A stretch of DNA of 64,000 bases from Datisca glomerata. Its lineage: Eukaryota; Streptophyta; Magnoliopsida; Cucurbitales; Datiscaceae. The notes below the pieces were generated by a model, which was not told where the DNA came from, made no database searches, and was given only the letters and a program-made list of their open reading frames with translations. Of the stretch, positions 34,533 through 47,812 are shown in pieces (the first letter of the stretch is position 1; each line of letters starts with the position of its first letter). The stretch is from contig QANY01013250.1 of the NCBI GenBank assembly GCA_003255025.1, positions 1,907,023-1,971,022 of the forward strand, given 5' to 3'. A program made the position numbers and the translations under genes.

Positions 34533-36096
34533 TTAACGTGCTCTACCTCCAACTCTATTGTGGTGGTAATTGTGATTGGCTGACCCATTTTCTTTTGGTC
34601 TCTTGACTTTTGATCGGGTCTCTTTTGGTCTTTCCTTAATGGCATTGACCTTTTCTAAAGTAACCAACACTTCTTCCATTGAAGGCCTATTTTTAGGATC
34701 AGATTCCAAACATTTTAGTATAAGCTCAGCTGCCAAGACTGCACCTTTTAGTGAGTACTCTTCTCCTAGCCTTGGGTCCATTATTTTCTTTAGCTTCTTC
34801 TTGTCCCCCAATGAAGGCTTAGCCCACTCCACCAAATTGTGAGACCCACTGGGCCTATTAGTGTCGACAGCTTGTAGCCCTGTCAATATTTCCAGCAGAA
34901 CGACGCCAAATCCATACACGTCGCTTTTTATATACAAATGCCCTGTGCAGTCGAGAAGTAATTATTAGTACAGTGCAGGTGAGTTATAAACTAAATTTTA
35001 ATTAATCAAGTTGTGTTTCAATCATTTATGAAAAACTACCTGTTGCAATATACTCCGGAGCAGCATAACCATAAGTGCCAATGATACGTGTAGTGACATG
35101 AGAATTGCCGTTTGAAGGGCCTAATTTGGCGAGCCCAAAGTCGGATAGCTTTGCATTGTAAGCCTAAGATTAAGAAAACAAAGTGTTAGTTAAATTAGAC
35201 GGATTAATATGAAGTTTTGGAAATCAATTAACTGAATAAAGGAGGAGATAATGGGGTATATACCGAATCCAACAGGATATTAGAAGCCTTAAAGTCCCGA
35301 TAAATCACACTCTTCTCTGAGGTATGCAAGAATTCAAGGCCACGAGCAGCTCCTATTGCAATTTTAAGCCTTGTTTCCCAAGGGAGAGGTTCTACTCCCT
35401 CTGCCCAAATTATAAAAATTAATTAATTAAATCAAAGGTTTTCATTTATTTATTTATATTTAGAGAGGGAAAGATGAGGTAGCAAAGCTGTAGGTTTTAT
35501 GTGAGACTTACTGCGGAATAAGTGATTTTCCAAGCTACCCTTTTGCATATACTCATAGACAAGGAGGAATTCCTTGTCTTCCCAACAGTATCCAAGCAGT
35601 CTCACCAAGTTTGGATGAGAAAACTTCCCCAAAAACTTCACCTCCGCCTGCATTTATTTTTGCATACATAATCGTTAGTTATTTATATAATTCCAATTCC
35701 ATGTATATATATTATAGGAATGCCATGTCCACATGAAAACGCGAAAAATGCTATTGAATACGACATGAGACATGCCATATTTTAGGAATCTGTAGGTGCA
35801 TTCACAGTTTAAAAAGAGGAAGAAAATGGCAAATATAAAAAATTAAACAAACCATCATGAACTTTACAATTATTAGTAGTTCATTATGGGTTAGCCTACC
35901 GTAGAACTCTCATACCGTGCATGATCTGTTACACGTAAAATTAGTACATATTTTACGTACCGTAGATAATCCGTTCATTATATAACTTTAGAAAAAAATG
36001 TCAGCATGGGTTTTCATACCATGAGTTGTAGTTTTCTAATCGTCATATAATTTAACTTTAATAAATCATTTTCAAAAATATATAATTTAAGCAATT

Positions 36097-36133
<37 letters not shown>

Positions 36134-36823
36134 AACCTTGAACAGTCAATATATAAATTAATCTAAAATATAATTTTTTTTAATCGTTTTTCTTTGACCC
36201 TTCAAGGCAGCTGCGAGTGATGAAGATGTGTGAAAAAGAAAAAAATTGAACAAGTCGATCACCTGCCATTCTTGCAAGCCCTGAGAGCTATCAGGATTTG
36301 ATTTCTTAACGGCGACAGCAATTCCAACGCCGAGCTTAGACGGAGCGTAAGTTTTCTCATCGATCCAACCCTTGAAAACCCTTCCGAAACCTCCTTCTCC
36401 AAGCACCGTGTCTGGTCTGAAATTCCTCGTCGCGCTCTTTAGCTCCGCTAGAGTGAAGATTTTCAAGGACGGCGCCGGTATGGCTCTGTCGCTTGAGGCA
36501 TGCGCCTTCCCCTGACCATTCTCAGCTCTGCTGTTGCCGTTACTATTGCTTCTCGATGTCGTTTCTGCAAATTAATTTTTGAATCTTCGTTAAATGATTA
36601 GATCAAAATTATTAGCTCAAATCTAAAGTGGAAAGAAAATAGTGTTTGGTAGTTATACAATCAGAAGGAAATTAAAGTAAAATGAACAAATTTTTCTCGG
36701 GGTTTGTCAGAAACCAAACAGAAAACAGAGTGAAATGAAGGAGTGAAAAGGAATACCAGGGGTTGGAGGCTTAGTGGGAGGAAGGCTATGGGAATCAACT
36801 GGAGTGCCAAAACAGTTTCCCAT
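34533..36823 (-). CDS. Receptor-like cytoplasmic kinase, RLCK-VII / PBL (APK1-type), complete
   Basis: Six exons with in-phase GT-AG junctions: 36823-36757, 36564-36263, 35647-35512, 35400-35264, 35163-35040, 34942-34533, giving a 391-residue protein, normal for the family. It starts MGNCFG: Gly2 is a myristoylation site and Cys4 a likely palmitoylation site, so plasma-membrane anchoring is expected. Kinase landmarks are all present: [12 protein letters not shown] (P-loop), [37 protein letters not shown] (the RD-type catalytic loop with Tyr for His usual in this group), [19 protein letters not shown], and [16 protein letters not shown]. The basic, low-complexity tail ([18 protein letters not shown]) is variable in the family. 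Such kinases relay signals from cell-surface receptors in immunity, growth or stress. Which PBL paralogue this is cannot be told without a tree. No defects were seen. Confidence 0.95.
36100..36131. repeat. (TA)n microsatellite in kinase intron 2
   Basis: About sixteen TA units in the large intron between 36263 and 35647. Confidence 0.95.
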
Positions 36824-36900
36824 AACAGTCTGGATCTCTCTTTTAATTCTCTCAGTTCTTCTTTGGGCTTTGGAGTTTGAGAGATTCAGGCTAAATGATC

Positions 36901-36909
36901 TATATATAT
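36901..36909 (-). promoter_or_regulatory. Possible TATA box of the kinase gene
   Basis: The minus strand reads CATATATATA about 80 bp upstream of the start codon at 36823. The spacing would give a short leader. A CT-rich stretch downstream fits a plant initiator. Tentative. Confidence 0.35.
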
Positions 36910-39900
36910 GGGTGAAATTCCCTCGAAATGGCGACGAAGTACCGGAGAAATGGAGAAGTAGCTGTGGCACTTTCTCTTCCTTGACTTTTTCTTCTATCGT
37001 TCGCTTTCTATAAATCGACAATCATATTCCCACATTCCTACCCCTACAGATCACAGTTTTTGCTAAATTAAATTGGGATTATTAATATCTCAATCATATA
37101 TAAATTATTATTTTAATAAATAATAAAATATTAATTTAATCAATAAAATTTAATTTATAATTCAATCATCATAAAATTATTTTTGAATTTTTATATGTAA
37201 ATAATTATTTAGCGTCACGTAGAATTAAATTCTCTTTCTGTAGAATGTTTTTTAGTACAGAGTACATTAGTTTTGTATGATTGTCTAAAGTGCCTGGGAT
37301 ACCCATGAACTTAAAAATAATAAAAGAAAAATAAATTTTGAAAGAGTAACTGATAAATAAACATGGATTGAAAGCTCAATTAAATAAGTAACTATAAAAA
37401 GTGACTGACAAACTCTAAAATTATGTGATACAGACAATTAAATCAATTTTTAAAATAATTATAGACTCAAATACATGAAACCATCAATGATTCCGATACA
37501 TGATATAAGAAAGTTATATTGTGATTATTCTTAAAATTTCTTTAGTTAAATGAGATAAAGAATAAAAATATGTTTGTCATTAGAAAAAATAAGAAAGAAA
37601 TTAAAAAAATTACAATTATGGCAAAATATGAAAGTCAAAATGATAATATATGTTCAAGAGGAGAAATTATTGAAAATGTTCGCTTTATTTTGGTTCGTTC
37701 TTTAAATGATTGACAATAAGAAAAGTCTACATTGAAAAGAACATCTACCATTACTGATCATTCTACATGAACCAATCCAATGCGACACGATCTCTTATCT
37801 GTTGGGTCCCACTATTAAACAGTAAATCCAACCACCTGATCTGCGTACCCTTTATTGAGTCAACAACATTTAACGGTTTTGATAGCACCTCTTATTTTTT
37901 TCCCACCTACTAGTCTTGGTTTTATAATTTTTTTTTTCTCAGAAGGGCTATGTGAGCTGGCAAAGCATGCATGACTTAAGTTTCTAATTATACACAAAAT
38001 TAATTAATCTGACTAATATCCTTTTTCTTTATTTTAATAAATAAAAGTTAAGGTGGGGGACTAAATCTTCATGGATATGGTCATAGGCATAGACATTTAT
38101 TACAATTCTATTAAATTAAAATTTGGAAATAGAGATTTTCTGAATTGAAAAATGAGAGAAAATTCAAAAAGAAGTTGATCACGTCTCTCCATATCAATTA
38201 ATAATCACATGAATAATTAATTAGAAAACATAAGTTTTATTTTAATTTAATAGTATTGCTTTTTCATCTGCACCGGCACTTGGATTTAGTTTTATAATTT
38301 TCAATACACTCAATAATAATTAAGCATGTGGTAACATATTAATTAGCGTGAATAGCTAGTATCAGAATTAAATTGGGATTTTCTTCCAAATTATTCAAAA
38401 GAAATATTGATAATTAATCATTAATAATAGATGAATAAATAATCGTCCCATTATTATCTGACCTGGTATTCAATTAGACAACGTACTGTTTCAAGAAATG
38501 AGTGTCAACGCTAAAGACTTTCAACAAACAGTTCACACTCAACACTAAATTTACAAAAATTAAAGTTTAAATTAAGATTTAATCAGTCTTAACAAGGACG
38601 GTAATTAATTAATATTTACTTAATTTTTTGGTCTCGATCTCAATTGGTCACACGAAACACATGTAACGGTAACTACTAATGTATAATTTAACAAAAAAAA
38701 ATTTTGTAAATAAGAGTAAACTAATGATAGTATTTTGTCAACTTAATTATTAATCTAATGATTAAGAATTGCCATTTAAAAGAACTTAAAAGATATGTGT
38801 TACTCATTCGCATACACTTTGGTCACATATTAAGCCTAATTAATACACTAATATTTAGATGGAATTACATATACTTATAAAATGTGTAAGTGATAGATAA
38901 TTGAACTAAACGACCTTTCTATCTATTAGTTGGGCTATTGCACTAACTATATATTATGATGCTTCTAAAATTAAAATGGGATTTAGAAAAGAATTATATC
39001 CTAGGCTACTCTTGAAAGATTCAAACATCCAATGTATAACAAAAAACTTATTTTTTGTTGTTGAAAAGACACGTCTTACATCTCTTGTAGTTTATTTAAA
39101 TTATATAGATATTCTTTTAGTTTAAATGATAACTCATATCTACGTTTATGTTAGGTTTTTGTGAAAAAAAATATCCAAAACAGTTAAAATTCAAACTAAC
39201 GCCTTTTGAATAACATATAATACTAAAGTTACCCGTCATATTTTTCACAATTCTAAAAACGTTAAGATAATTTTTTTTTAATATTCAAGCCCTCAACTCA
39301 ATGAATTTATATGCAAACTCAAATATGGTTAATGTTTTATTAGGAAAAATAGTTGGTTCCGGTTGGTTGTTAGGAGAATATTGTATTCTCAGACACTTAC
39401 ATTAATAATCGTTTTAACAGAATGAACTTATGTGTTATTTTTCAAGTGTGATGAAATATGAAATGTTAAAGTTTTACTATTATCAATTAACAACCTCCTA
39501 AAAAAGTAATTTAATTCGTAAATTTTAAGAAGGCATATATAGTATATGGATGCATATGGGGAGTGTTCAAAGATGGAGAGTGATATGCACGGTGAGATGT
39601 GTGAAAAAGGCATAAAAAGTCAAAAGGAAGATTTCCATGCACATGTCAAGTAGCTGTTACCAATTCCATCTACCAATTGATGCAAAATAAAATTGTAGAT
39701 GTGGTCAAGAAGGACAAAAATCCAATAATGAACTTGTCATCGATGTCATCACCGCAGTGATAATAATCATTTGCTTCATAGCTAAATTTGATTGGTTAAT
39801 CACTATATAGTATTTAGTTAATACATATATTTTAGCTTTTAACCAAAATATATATATATAATTCTAGAAGAAGAAGATAACAAACTAATTTGGAATAAAA

Positions 39901-40718
39901 TTAATCTTTTGATTGTTAAGTTGAGTTGCTATATTTTGAAGCCTTTAAATAGGCAACAATAGAGTTCGAAATTATGAGATACCTTAAATGTATTATAAGT
40001 ATTCCATTATTCAACACGTTTGAGGTGTTTATAATATTATACTAACTCGGTACCCCAGAATTTCTCTATTTTGATGAATGAAGATTGAGTTTTGTCTCAT
40101 TCCCATTGTCATTGATAAATTCTAGACCTTTGATGTTTTATTCTAGATATTTTTACCAGAAACAACGGGTTTTTAGAGACTTATTTCAGTGCATTTACGA
40201 TATTGTCTTTCTTGTACATCCCATGCTGCATCACTAATCCTAAGCCAAAAATGATGATTGAGCTTATATGTTTTCAAAAGAAAATAAAACAAATATAAAG
40301 AGCTTAATTGGATATTGAATAATACATGCAAAATGACCAACTTTAGGGCAGTAGACCTTGGACTAAATACAGGATCAGCTTAATAAAATAAACTTAAGTC
40401 TCGAGTGCTCTACTTAAAGAACTTAATAAGAAACAGAAAACAGTTAATAACTAAAAACACTCCACATAAAGGGAAAACGTAGAATAAGAAATAAAGAAAG
40501 AAATATAAGATAAGCCAAAATGAAAAAAAAAGTGGTTTTTTTAGATATGAAAAATGTAGTTTGGGTCACCCATTTTGTAATTATATATAAAAAAACAAGG
40601 GTTCAGATCTTTTTATAAAACATTAATTATTTTTTCATTTTCTTGAAGTAATTAATCAGAATCGTTCATTTTAATTTAATATAATCTTGTTTAACTTGTG
40701 TTGTTTGGAGGAAAAAGA
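36910..40718. other. Long AT-rich intergenic region
   Basis: About 3.8 kb upstream of the kinase promoter. No coding motif, element end or RNA gene was recognised; open frames are short and random. Confidence 0.55.
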
Positions 40719-40726
40719 ACATTAAT

Positions 40727-41085
40727 TAGGGGTGTTCAAAATTTTCTCGAACTGAACTAAAAACGGTCGGTTCTTTATATGTATTTGGTTCGGGAAAGTG
40801 AGAGAACCAAAGTTTCGGTTCGGCTCGAAATTTTGGTGGTTTTTGAACCGAACTAAACCAAAACATTAAATTTATATTATTTTTTTATATATATAATTTC
40901 ATATAAAATCAAATCGAATTGAAATAAAATTTTGATTTTATATTTTTTTTCAATATTAGATTTAAAAATTTTTTAATTAATAATATTAAAAAAAAAATCA
41001 AATCAAAACTCACGGATTCATTTTATTACCGAATTAAAATTTCGGTTCTTGATTTTTTTATCAAAAACTAACGGTGAACACCGGA
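40727..41085. mobile_element. hAT-type MITE, 359 bp, with 8-bp target duplication ACATTAAT
   Basis: Begins TAGGGGTGTTCAAA and ends GGTGAACACCGGA (reverse complement TCCGGTGTTCACC), imperfect inverted ends. The interior has the GGTTCGG-rich text common in such elements. ACATTAAT at 40719-40726 is repeated exactly at 41086-41093, the 8-bp duplication expected for hAT transposition. Confidence 0.85.
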
Positions 41086-41093
41086 ACATTAAT

Positions 41094-41849
41094 AAATTAT
41101 TTTTGGATGAGAGAAACAGTCAAAGGAAGCTTCAATTAAAGCAAGATTTGACAGAATCTCATTTGACATGGAAGTCCACGTTACCATTTATTAACATGAA
41201 TATTTCCCAAGAAGTCTTTACATATCTTATAATTAAGTACTTTTCTTTGGGGTAAATAAAATGTGGAAATGGTCATACATTGCACCATTTAACTTGGGTT
41301 GGTACATAAGCATTAAAATAATAATTAATTTAATGAGTTTATTTTATTTTTATATTACATAAAGCTTGTTTATTGTTCTAGATATTGAATTAAATAACTC
41401 TCTCACCTCGAACCTGCAAATGAAAGCAGCCCTCTAATTAACTTTATAGTTTCTCAGTGAGGAATTGTTTATTGGTTATTTAACTATTAATCAATGTTGT
41501 TAACATTATCAGTAATTTAATTAAAGAAACTCATTCAAAAAGATTGTAGTACTCTAATGAAATGAGCTAAGAAAGCAATGTAAGAATACTCAAGTCCTTG
41601 GTAAGTATTGATCTAAGTCATAACATCATAATTAGTTCTTTCTATTAATTAACAAGTATTCTTCATCTCAATGTACTAGCATAAATTTAGTTCTATAACT
41701 TTATTTTCTCTAATTTGATTATGTTACTGACATTCACACTTAATTTATAATATAAAGTAAAAATTATTTAATGTAGCTTGTACTAGAGTATGAATAAAAA
41801 TAATTTTAGCACAAATTAGAAAGAATAAAATAATTTGAGACTCATAATA
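41094..41849. other. AT-rich intergenic DNA
   Basis: No motif recognised. Confidence 0.5.
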
Positions 41850-42582
41850 AATAGTTTATTCATTTATTGTACTTCGTATGAGATTTTTAAGCCATTAGAA
41901 CTTATTTACACTGATGTGGTGTTTGCATACACACAATCTAGGAAAGGATTTAATAATGCATACATTTCATTGATGCCCACAAAGATTTACTTGGATTTAT
42001 CCATTCAATGTAAAATATGATGCCTTCAACACTTTTATGTTCTTCAGGACACAATGGGAGGAAAACAATTCAACCATCCCATCAAATGTTTACAGTCTCA
42101 TTGGGGAGTGAGTGAGTATAGAGTTTTTCAACCTTAAGACACTCAAGGAATTTGGTATAGACACATACCCATATACTCATAATAGAAAGCCCTCCCTGAA
42201 AGACAACACAAACATATAATAGATACAAGCTTCATTCTCATGGCTCAACCCATAGACTTCCCACTCTTATTTTGTCTCAAAAATCTCCTTTTAAAGTTCT
42301 TTATGCTAGGTTACCTAACTACACATACCTAAGGGTCTTTGGATGCACCAGTGTTTCCTCCCACTGCATCTTTACATTTTCTTATCACAACAAGTGCTAC
42401 AGGAGTCAATTCCAACCCTGGCATTGCTTCTGGTACATCAGCATCACCTTCTTCTAAGGTATGTACTTCTCCACCTCTAACTGATACTTCTCTTTCTGCT
42501 GCTCCTATAACTAATTTGTCACCACCACTCTCTCCTTGTCCTGAACCCAGTCAACCTCCTCCACAAATCATTAACATATGAT
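41850..42582 (+). pseudogene. Copia element C: integrase fragment
   Basis: Part of a Ty1-Copia polyprotein: PLELIYTDVVFA near 41895 (integrase start), weak matches through the integrase core, then SPFKVLYARLPNYTYLRVFGC at 42282-42345 (end of integrase), followed by a Pro/Ser-rich linker (PPLSPCPEPSQPPPQ) typical of the spacer before reverse transcriptase. Many stops and frame changes. No gag, RT or LTR of this lineage is seen; the right side is cut by the inverted LTR fragment at 42583. Confidence 0.78.
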
Positions 42583-43959
42583 AATTACTACAATTAAATA
42601 TTTATTTTAGTCATATAATTATCTAGATATCAGTTAATTCAAAATTATTATATCTGATTATTCCTATCAAATAACTTATATATTATTTCATAAATAATAT
42701 ATTTAGTTGATTTAAATTATTATCAAATAATAATTTAATTATCTAATTTCACAAATTAGATATTTTGTATCACTTATCGATAATTAAAAAAATTGATAAT
42801 TATTTTTATATATATAATTTCAGAAAATTATATTTAAATATATAAGTAATTCAACTAATTGATTCTTAATTAATTAATCACACACAATTAGCTCATAATT
42901 ATATATCTGCCCCAAAATACAAGTCAGTCATTTTCTCATGTCCTGAAATACTCACACCCTAGACAGCGTAGTATAGAGGTGACTTGGAGGCCATAGACCT
43001 ATGATCCTAATCTCTAATAAACCAGATTATTGATTAAACTTTTTAATTAAATAATCTTCTTTATGAATTTCATTATTATGCATAAATATGAAATTGCACT
43101 CTTAGAGATTATAGAATGTATTTACAGAGTATTCTCATGTACTCTATTGACATAATCATTTCATATAGTTATGTCCTCCAATTAGTGGTTCGTAAATTAG
43201 AACTGGTTAAAATTACTGTTTTACCCGTCTAATTACCTATTGATCCTTAAGTACCATTAATTCACTAGTGAATGGCTAATTTATATACTTATTATAAATT
43301 TGAGCTCAATAACCATTCAGTTCTAGAATTAACACTTATGGAAACTAATATACAATCCGTTAAAAAGCTTAGATTCTAAATCTTGTAAGATCATGTCATC
43401 AGCCATTCACATCACTGAATCTCCAAAATAAAAGGCACTAGCCTGGGTAACAAAAAAACCTTAACAAGTGAATCAAAAGATCTAGTAGACATGCATAGGA
43501 GTTCTTGACTACTCAGGATTCATACTTTTCTACATATGATCATTGAATTGATGTGTATTAAATTTTTATGATAAAAGACACGTTAATAAAAATATTAATT
43601 TACATCGGTCCTATCATATATAATTTTATTATATAAAGTACATTCACTAAGATGTCTATCCACATCAATGATCCAGATATAGATCACACGCCTTCATAAT
43701 GCTTATGAACCGTAATAGCAACCATTCATTAAAGATTCCATAGTTTAATATGTTGCTGACAATTTTATTCATTATCTATGATCTTAACCCTCTCGTACTA
43801 ATACAATATCATAGCCTCACTAATGAATGTGGAATTTTCAGATATTTATATAAATTATTCAACAATAATTTAAAGAGAACAATTATAAGAAGAATGTAAT
43901 CCTCTTTAATTTCAAATCAAAATGTCAATACACATGTTTTGAGGGCATAACCCCGAACA
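42583..43959 (-). repeat. Inverted fragment of the large Copia LTR
   Basis: The minus strand from 43959 begins TGTTCGGGGTTATGCCCTC and follows the LTR at 47813 for about 1.38 kb of its 2.23 kb, then diverges near the position equivalent to 49180. It is head-to-head with the plus-strand internal region of element A, which starts at 43960. Confidence 0.88.
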
Positions 43960-44787
43960 AAAACTTGGTAATCACACCACACTGATGGCTCTAGTAACTT
44001 TTAGGATAACTGACTTTTGTAAAAGAGTTTTATTAAAGTTTGATGAATATATTTAATTAATTAATCTACGTTCACCTAATTATGGCTTATGCGCTTTAAA
44101 AGGTTAAATGAACTTATATCAATGAGGATTTACATAATTGATTATTAAATATTCATAGGGTTATTATTTTAACCAATGATTAATTTGAATAGTTAATTAG
44201 TTAAAATTGAAACACATAATCCTAAAATAGTGAGTGGGAGAATGTTGACATGTCAATGTAACCTATGGTCTCCATCATTAGTGCAACACCGTGAGGTGCA
44301 GTAAAAGCCTCGATATGGCTTTGTTTTCATCCCCTTAAGAAAGGTTTCGATATGTGCCAGTATGAAGGCTGGACTTCTTAAGAAGATAGGAGGAAGTGAT
44401 GTAGTTTAGTTTTGACCGATCCTAAGGTGACATATTCTAAATGAAATCATAGAATCTGAAATGATGGGTTACACTCACAAAGTCACAATTAAGCTTTCAT
44501 GTGGATAGTTGTGACTTGACCGAACAAGAGATACCTTATTGTTAAAAAAAATATTATTTTATGTTTTAATTAATAAGGATGTGAATGTCTCAAAGACAAT
44601 CTAAGGTTAATCTGACTGACCCTAAGGCAATACATTAATCGTTGAATTTTTTTAACGTGCTTAGTAAATGTTAAATTTGTGTGTTTATTATGTTGCATTC
44701 ATGCATCACATTTACTTTTTGAATTCTAGATATTTATCAATTATATTGAAGCTTGTATGTTTTAAATTTTAATTATCATTATTATGT

Positions 44788-47700
44788 ATACCATAGGCAA
44801 CCATGTTACTGGTTTACTCGTGCTTGAGAAATTGAATGGTGATAATTTCATACGTTAAAAATCAAATATGAACTTAATGTTGATTTGTGAGAACCATTAG
44901 TTCGTTCTTATTGAGGAATGTCCAGATGAGCCCGCAGCTAATGCCCCTAAGAATGTCAGGGACAAATATGATGGTTGGATCATATAAAACAACAAGGCGA
45001 AGTGCTACATGCTTGTGAGCTTGAAAGATGTTCTGAGAACCAAACATGAAATCATGGAGACTACCTATGAGATTATGGAATCTCTAAAGGTGATGTTTGA
45101 GCATCAGTCTGATCAAAGTCGTCATGAGGTCACTAGGAGCTATATGATGACTAAGATGAGAAATGATACTTCTGTGCAAGAACATGTTTTGAACATGATC
45201 AATATAATGCACGAGACAGAAGTGCATGATGCGACCATTGATGAGCGGACTCAAGTTAGCATTATACTTGAGTCGAACATACCACTTTTTCTGCATTCAC
45301 AACCAACTATGTTATGAACAACTTGCAATTCAACATGACCCAAATGTTGAATAAACTGCAGACTTTTGATTTACACAACCTTAGAATGACCAAAGAGGGT
45401 GAGACAAATGTTGTCGAGCAAAAGCCTTCTTCCACTATTGTTAAAATTAACGAGAGGAAGAAGATCAGTGGTAAGGGAAAAAGTGAGAACAAGAAAGGGA
45501 AGAAAGCCAAGACATTTCACAAGAAAGGGCCAAAGAGCCAAGAAACCACCTGAGCTAATACATAATGATGTCTGTGGATAGATCAATGTACAAACTTGAG
45601 GTGGGTATGAGTATTTTGTCATTTTGTTGACGATTACTCAAGATATGGTTATACTTACTTAATGCATAGAAAGTCTGAAATTTTGAAAAGTTTAAAGATT
45701 TCAAAGCTGAAGCTGAAAAGCAATTAGCTAAATCATTGAAAACCCTTCAATCAGATCGACGTGGTGAATACTTGGATTTAGAATTCAAGGATTACTTGCT
45801 GGAGTATGTAATCCTATCCGAACTCACAACACCTGGAACGCCACAGCAAAATGGTACATTACCTAGTTTGCATCATTTCCGTATATAGGGGTGTCCAGCT
45901 CACGTTCTTAGACCCAAGACCAGAAAGTTAGACTCAAGGTCTGGGGTATGCATATTCGTAAGCTATGCTCCAGAGACCATATGTGGGAACTTTTAAAGTC
46001 ACAAGGATCGAAAGGTGTTTGTATCGAAAAATACCACTTTCTTTGAACAAGATTATATGAAAAACTACAAACTTTGTAGCAGAGTAGTTCTCGAAGAATT
46101 AGCGACTGATGAGATAATACCACCTTCAATTTCTACTGATAAACGACAAACCTGATAAACCAAAGTTCCTACAAAGGAAACTCCGGTGCAACATCGTAGT
46201 GAGAGGGTTGTGAGACAACTAGTTTGCTACGAACTAAAGCCATTACTATCTTATGAAGAAGCAACGGATGATCCTGAAAAGGAGAGATGACAAGATGCCA
46301 TGAACCAGGAAATGAAATATATGTATTCCAATTTTGTCTGGGAACTTGTAGATCCACTTGAAGATGTTAGGCACATTGGATGTAAATGGATCTTCAAGAA
46401 AAAAAGAGGTGCAAATGAGAAAGTAGAGACTTTCAAGGCACGGTTAGTACCTAAGGGCTATACATAAAAGGAGGGAGTCGATTATGTAGAGACATTCTCC
46501 CATATGGCCATGCTCAAATCCATTCGCATCCTTTTGTCCATAGCCGCTAGTTTTGACTATAACATATTGCAAATGGACGTCGAACTAACTTTTCTAAATG
46601 ACTCTCTTGAAGAAAGTAACTATATAATGCATCTAGAAGGGTTCGTGCAAAAGAGGCAAGATAAAAAAGTATGCAAGTTACTTAAATCCATTTATGGGTT
46701 AAAACAAACATCTAGATCTTGGAATCTTACCTTTGATGAGATTATAAAGTTTTATGGTTTCAAGCAAAATGTTGATGAAGCGTGTATTTATAAATACATC
46801 AAACATAAGATATAAGTTTTCTTAGTTCTGTATGTAGATTATATTTTACTAATTGGAAATGATGTAGAAACTCTGTCAAAGGTAAATAAGTGGTTGGCTG
46901 AAAAATTTCAAATGAAAGATTTGGAAGAAGCGAGCTATGTTCTAGGCATCCAAATCCTAAGTGATAGAAAGAACAAGCTCTTGGCAGTTTTTCATGCATC
47001 TTATATTGATAAGGTGCTGGAAAGATTCTTTATGAAGAATTCAAGAAATGTCAACTACCGACCAGACATGGAATAGTCCTCTCCAAGGAACAATGTCCTA
47101 AGACACCCTAAGAGGAAGAGAATATGAGAAAGGTTCCCCATGCTTCAGTAGTTGGAAGTCTCATGTATGCAATGTTGTATATAAGACCATGTATCTGTTA
47201 ATTAGTAGGAATTGTCAGTCATTATCAATTGAATCCAGCTTTGGAACACTAGATTGCAGTAAATCACATTATCAAGTATCTTAGTAGAATGAGAAACTAT
47301 ATACTTGTTTGTTCAAGTGGAGACTTAAATCCCACTGGATATATTGATTCTGATTTTCAATCAGACAAAGACAGTCGAAGGTCAACATCTTGATCAGTAT
47401 TCACCCTGGGTGGAGGAGCTATAGTCTGGAGAAGTATCAAACGATCCAGCATTACAGATTCCACTATGGAAGCCTAATATATAGCAGCTTACAAAGCTGT
47501 GAAAGAAGCGGTATGTCTCAGAAAGTTCTATACTGATCTGAAAGTTGTTCCAGATATGGACAAGCTACTGATCCTGTACTGTAACAACAGTGGGGTGGTA
47601 GCGAATTCCAAGAAAATGGGGAGTCGTAAGAGGGGCAAGCACATAGAGAGGAAATATCATCTTATAAGAGAGATCGTGTATCGAGGGGATCCGGCTGTTA

Positions 47701-47800
47701 TGCAGATAGCGTCAAGACAGACAAAGACACTTCCTGCGAAATCATTTGAGGGTCACGTGAGTAACATGAGATTGAGAGAAATGCCACATTTGTTTTAGGG
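44788..47800 (+). pseudogene. Copia element A gag-pol, defective
   Basis: Gag starts near 44788 and soon has a stop; a clear block is KHEIMETTYEIMESLKVMF and the following helix-rich Gag text to about 45300. A deletion joins late gag directly to the integrase core (about 45540-45570), removing the zinc knuckle, protease and pre-integrase region that element F retains. A second deletion at about 45855 removes the rest of the integrase core. Reverse transcriptase blocks follow: QMDVELTFLNDSLEESNYI, KLLKSIYGLKQTSRSWN and YVDYILLIGND, where the second catalytic Asp of YVDD has become Tyr (codon 46840-46842). RNase H remains in pieces (47330-47790). It cannot encode active proteins. Confidence 0.88.
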
Positions 47801-47812
47801 CAAGTGAGAGAT

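Noticed and set aside
34576..34842. Plus-strand frame of 88 codons opposite the kinase last exon
   Set aside because: Shadow of the kinase coding exon.
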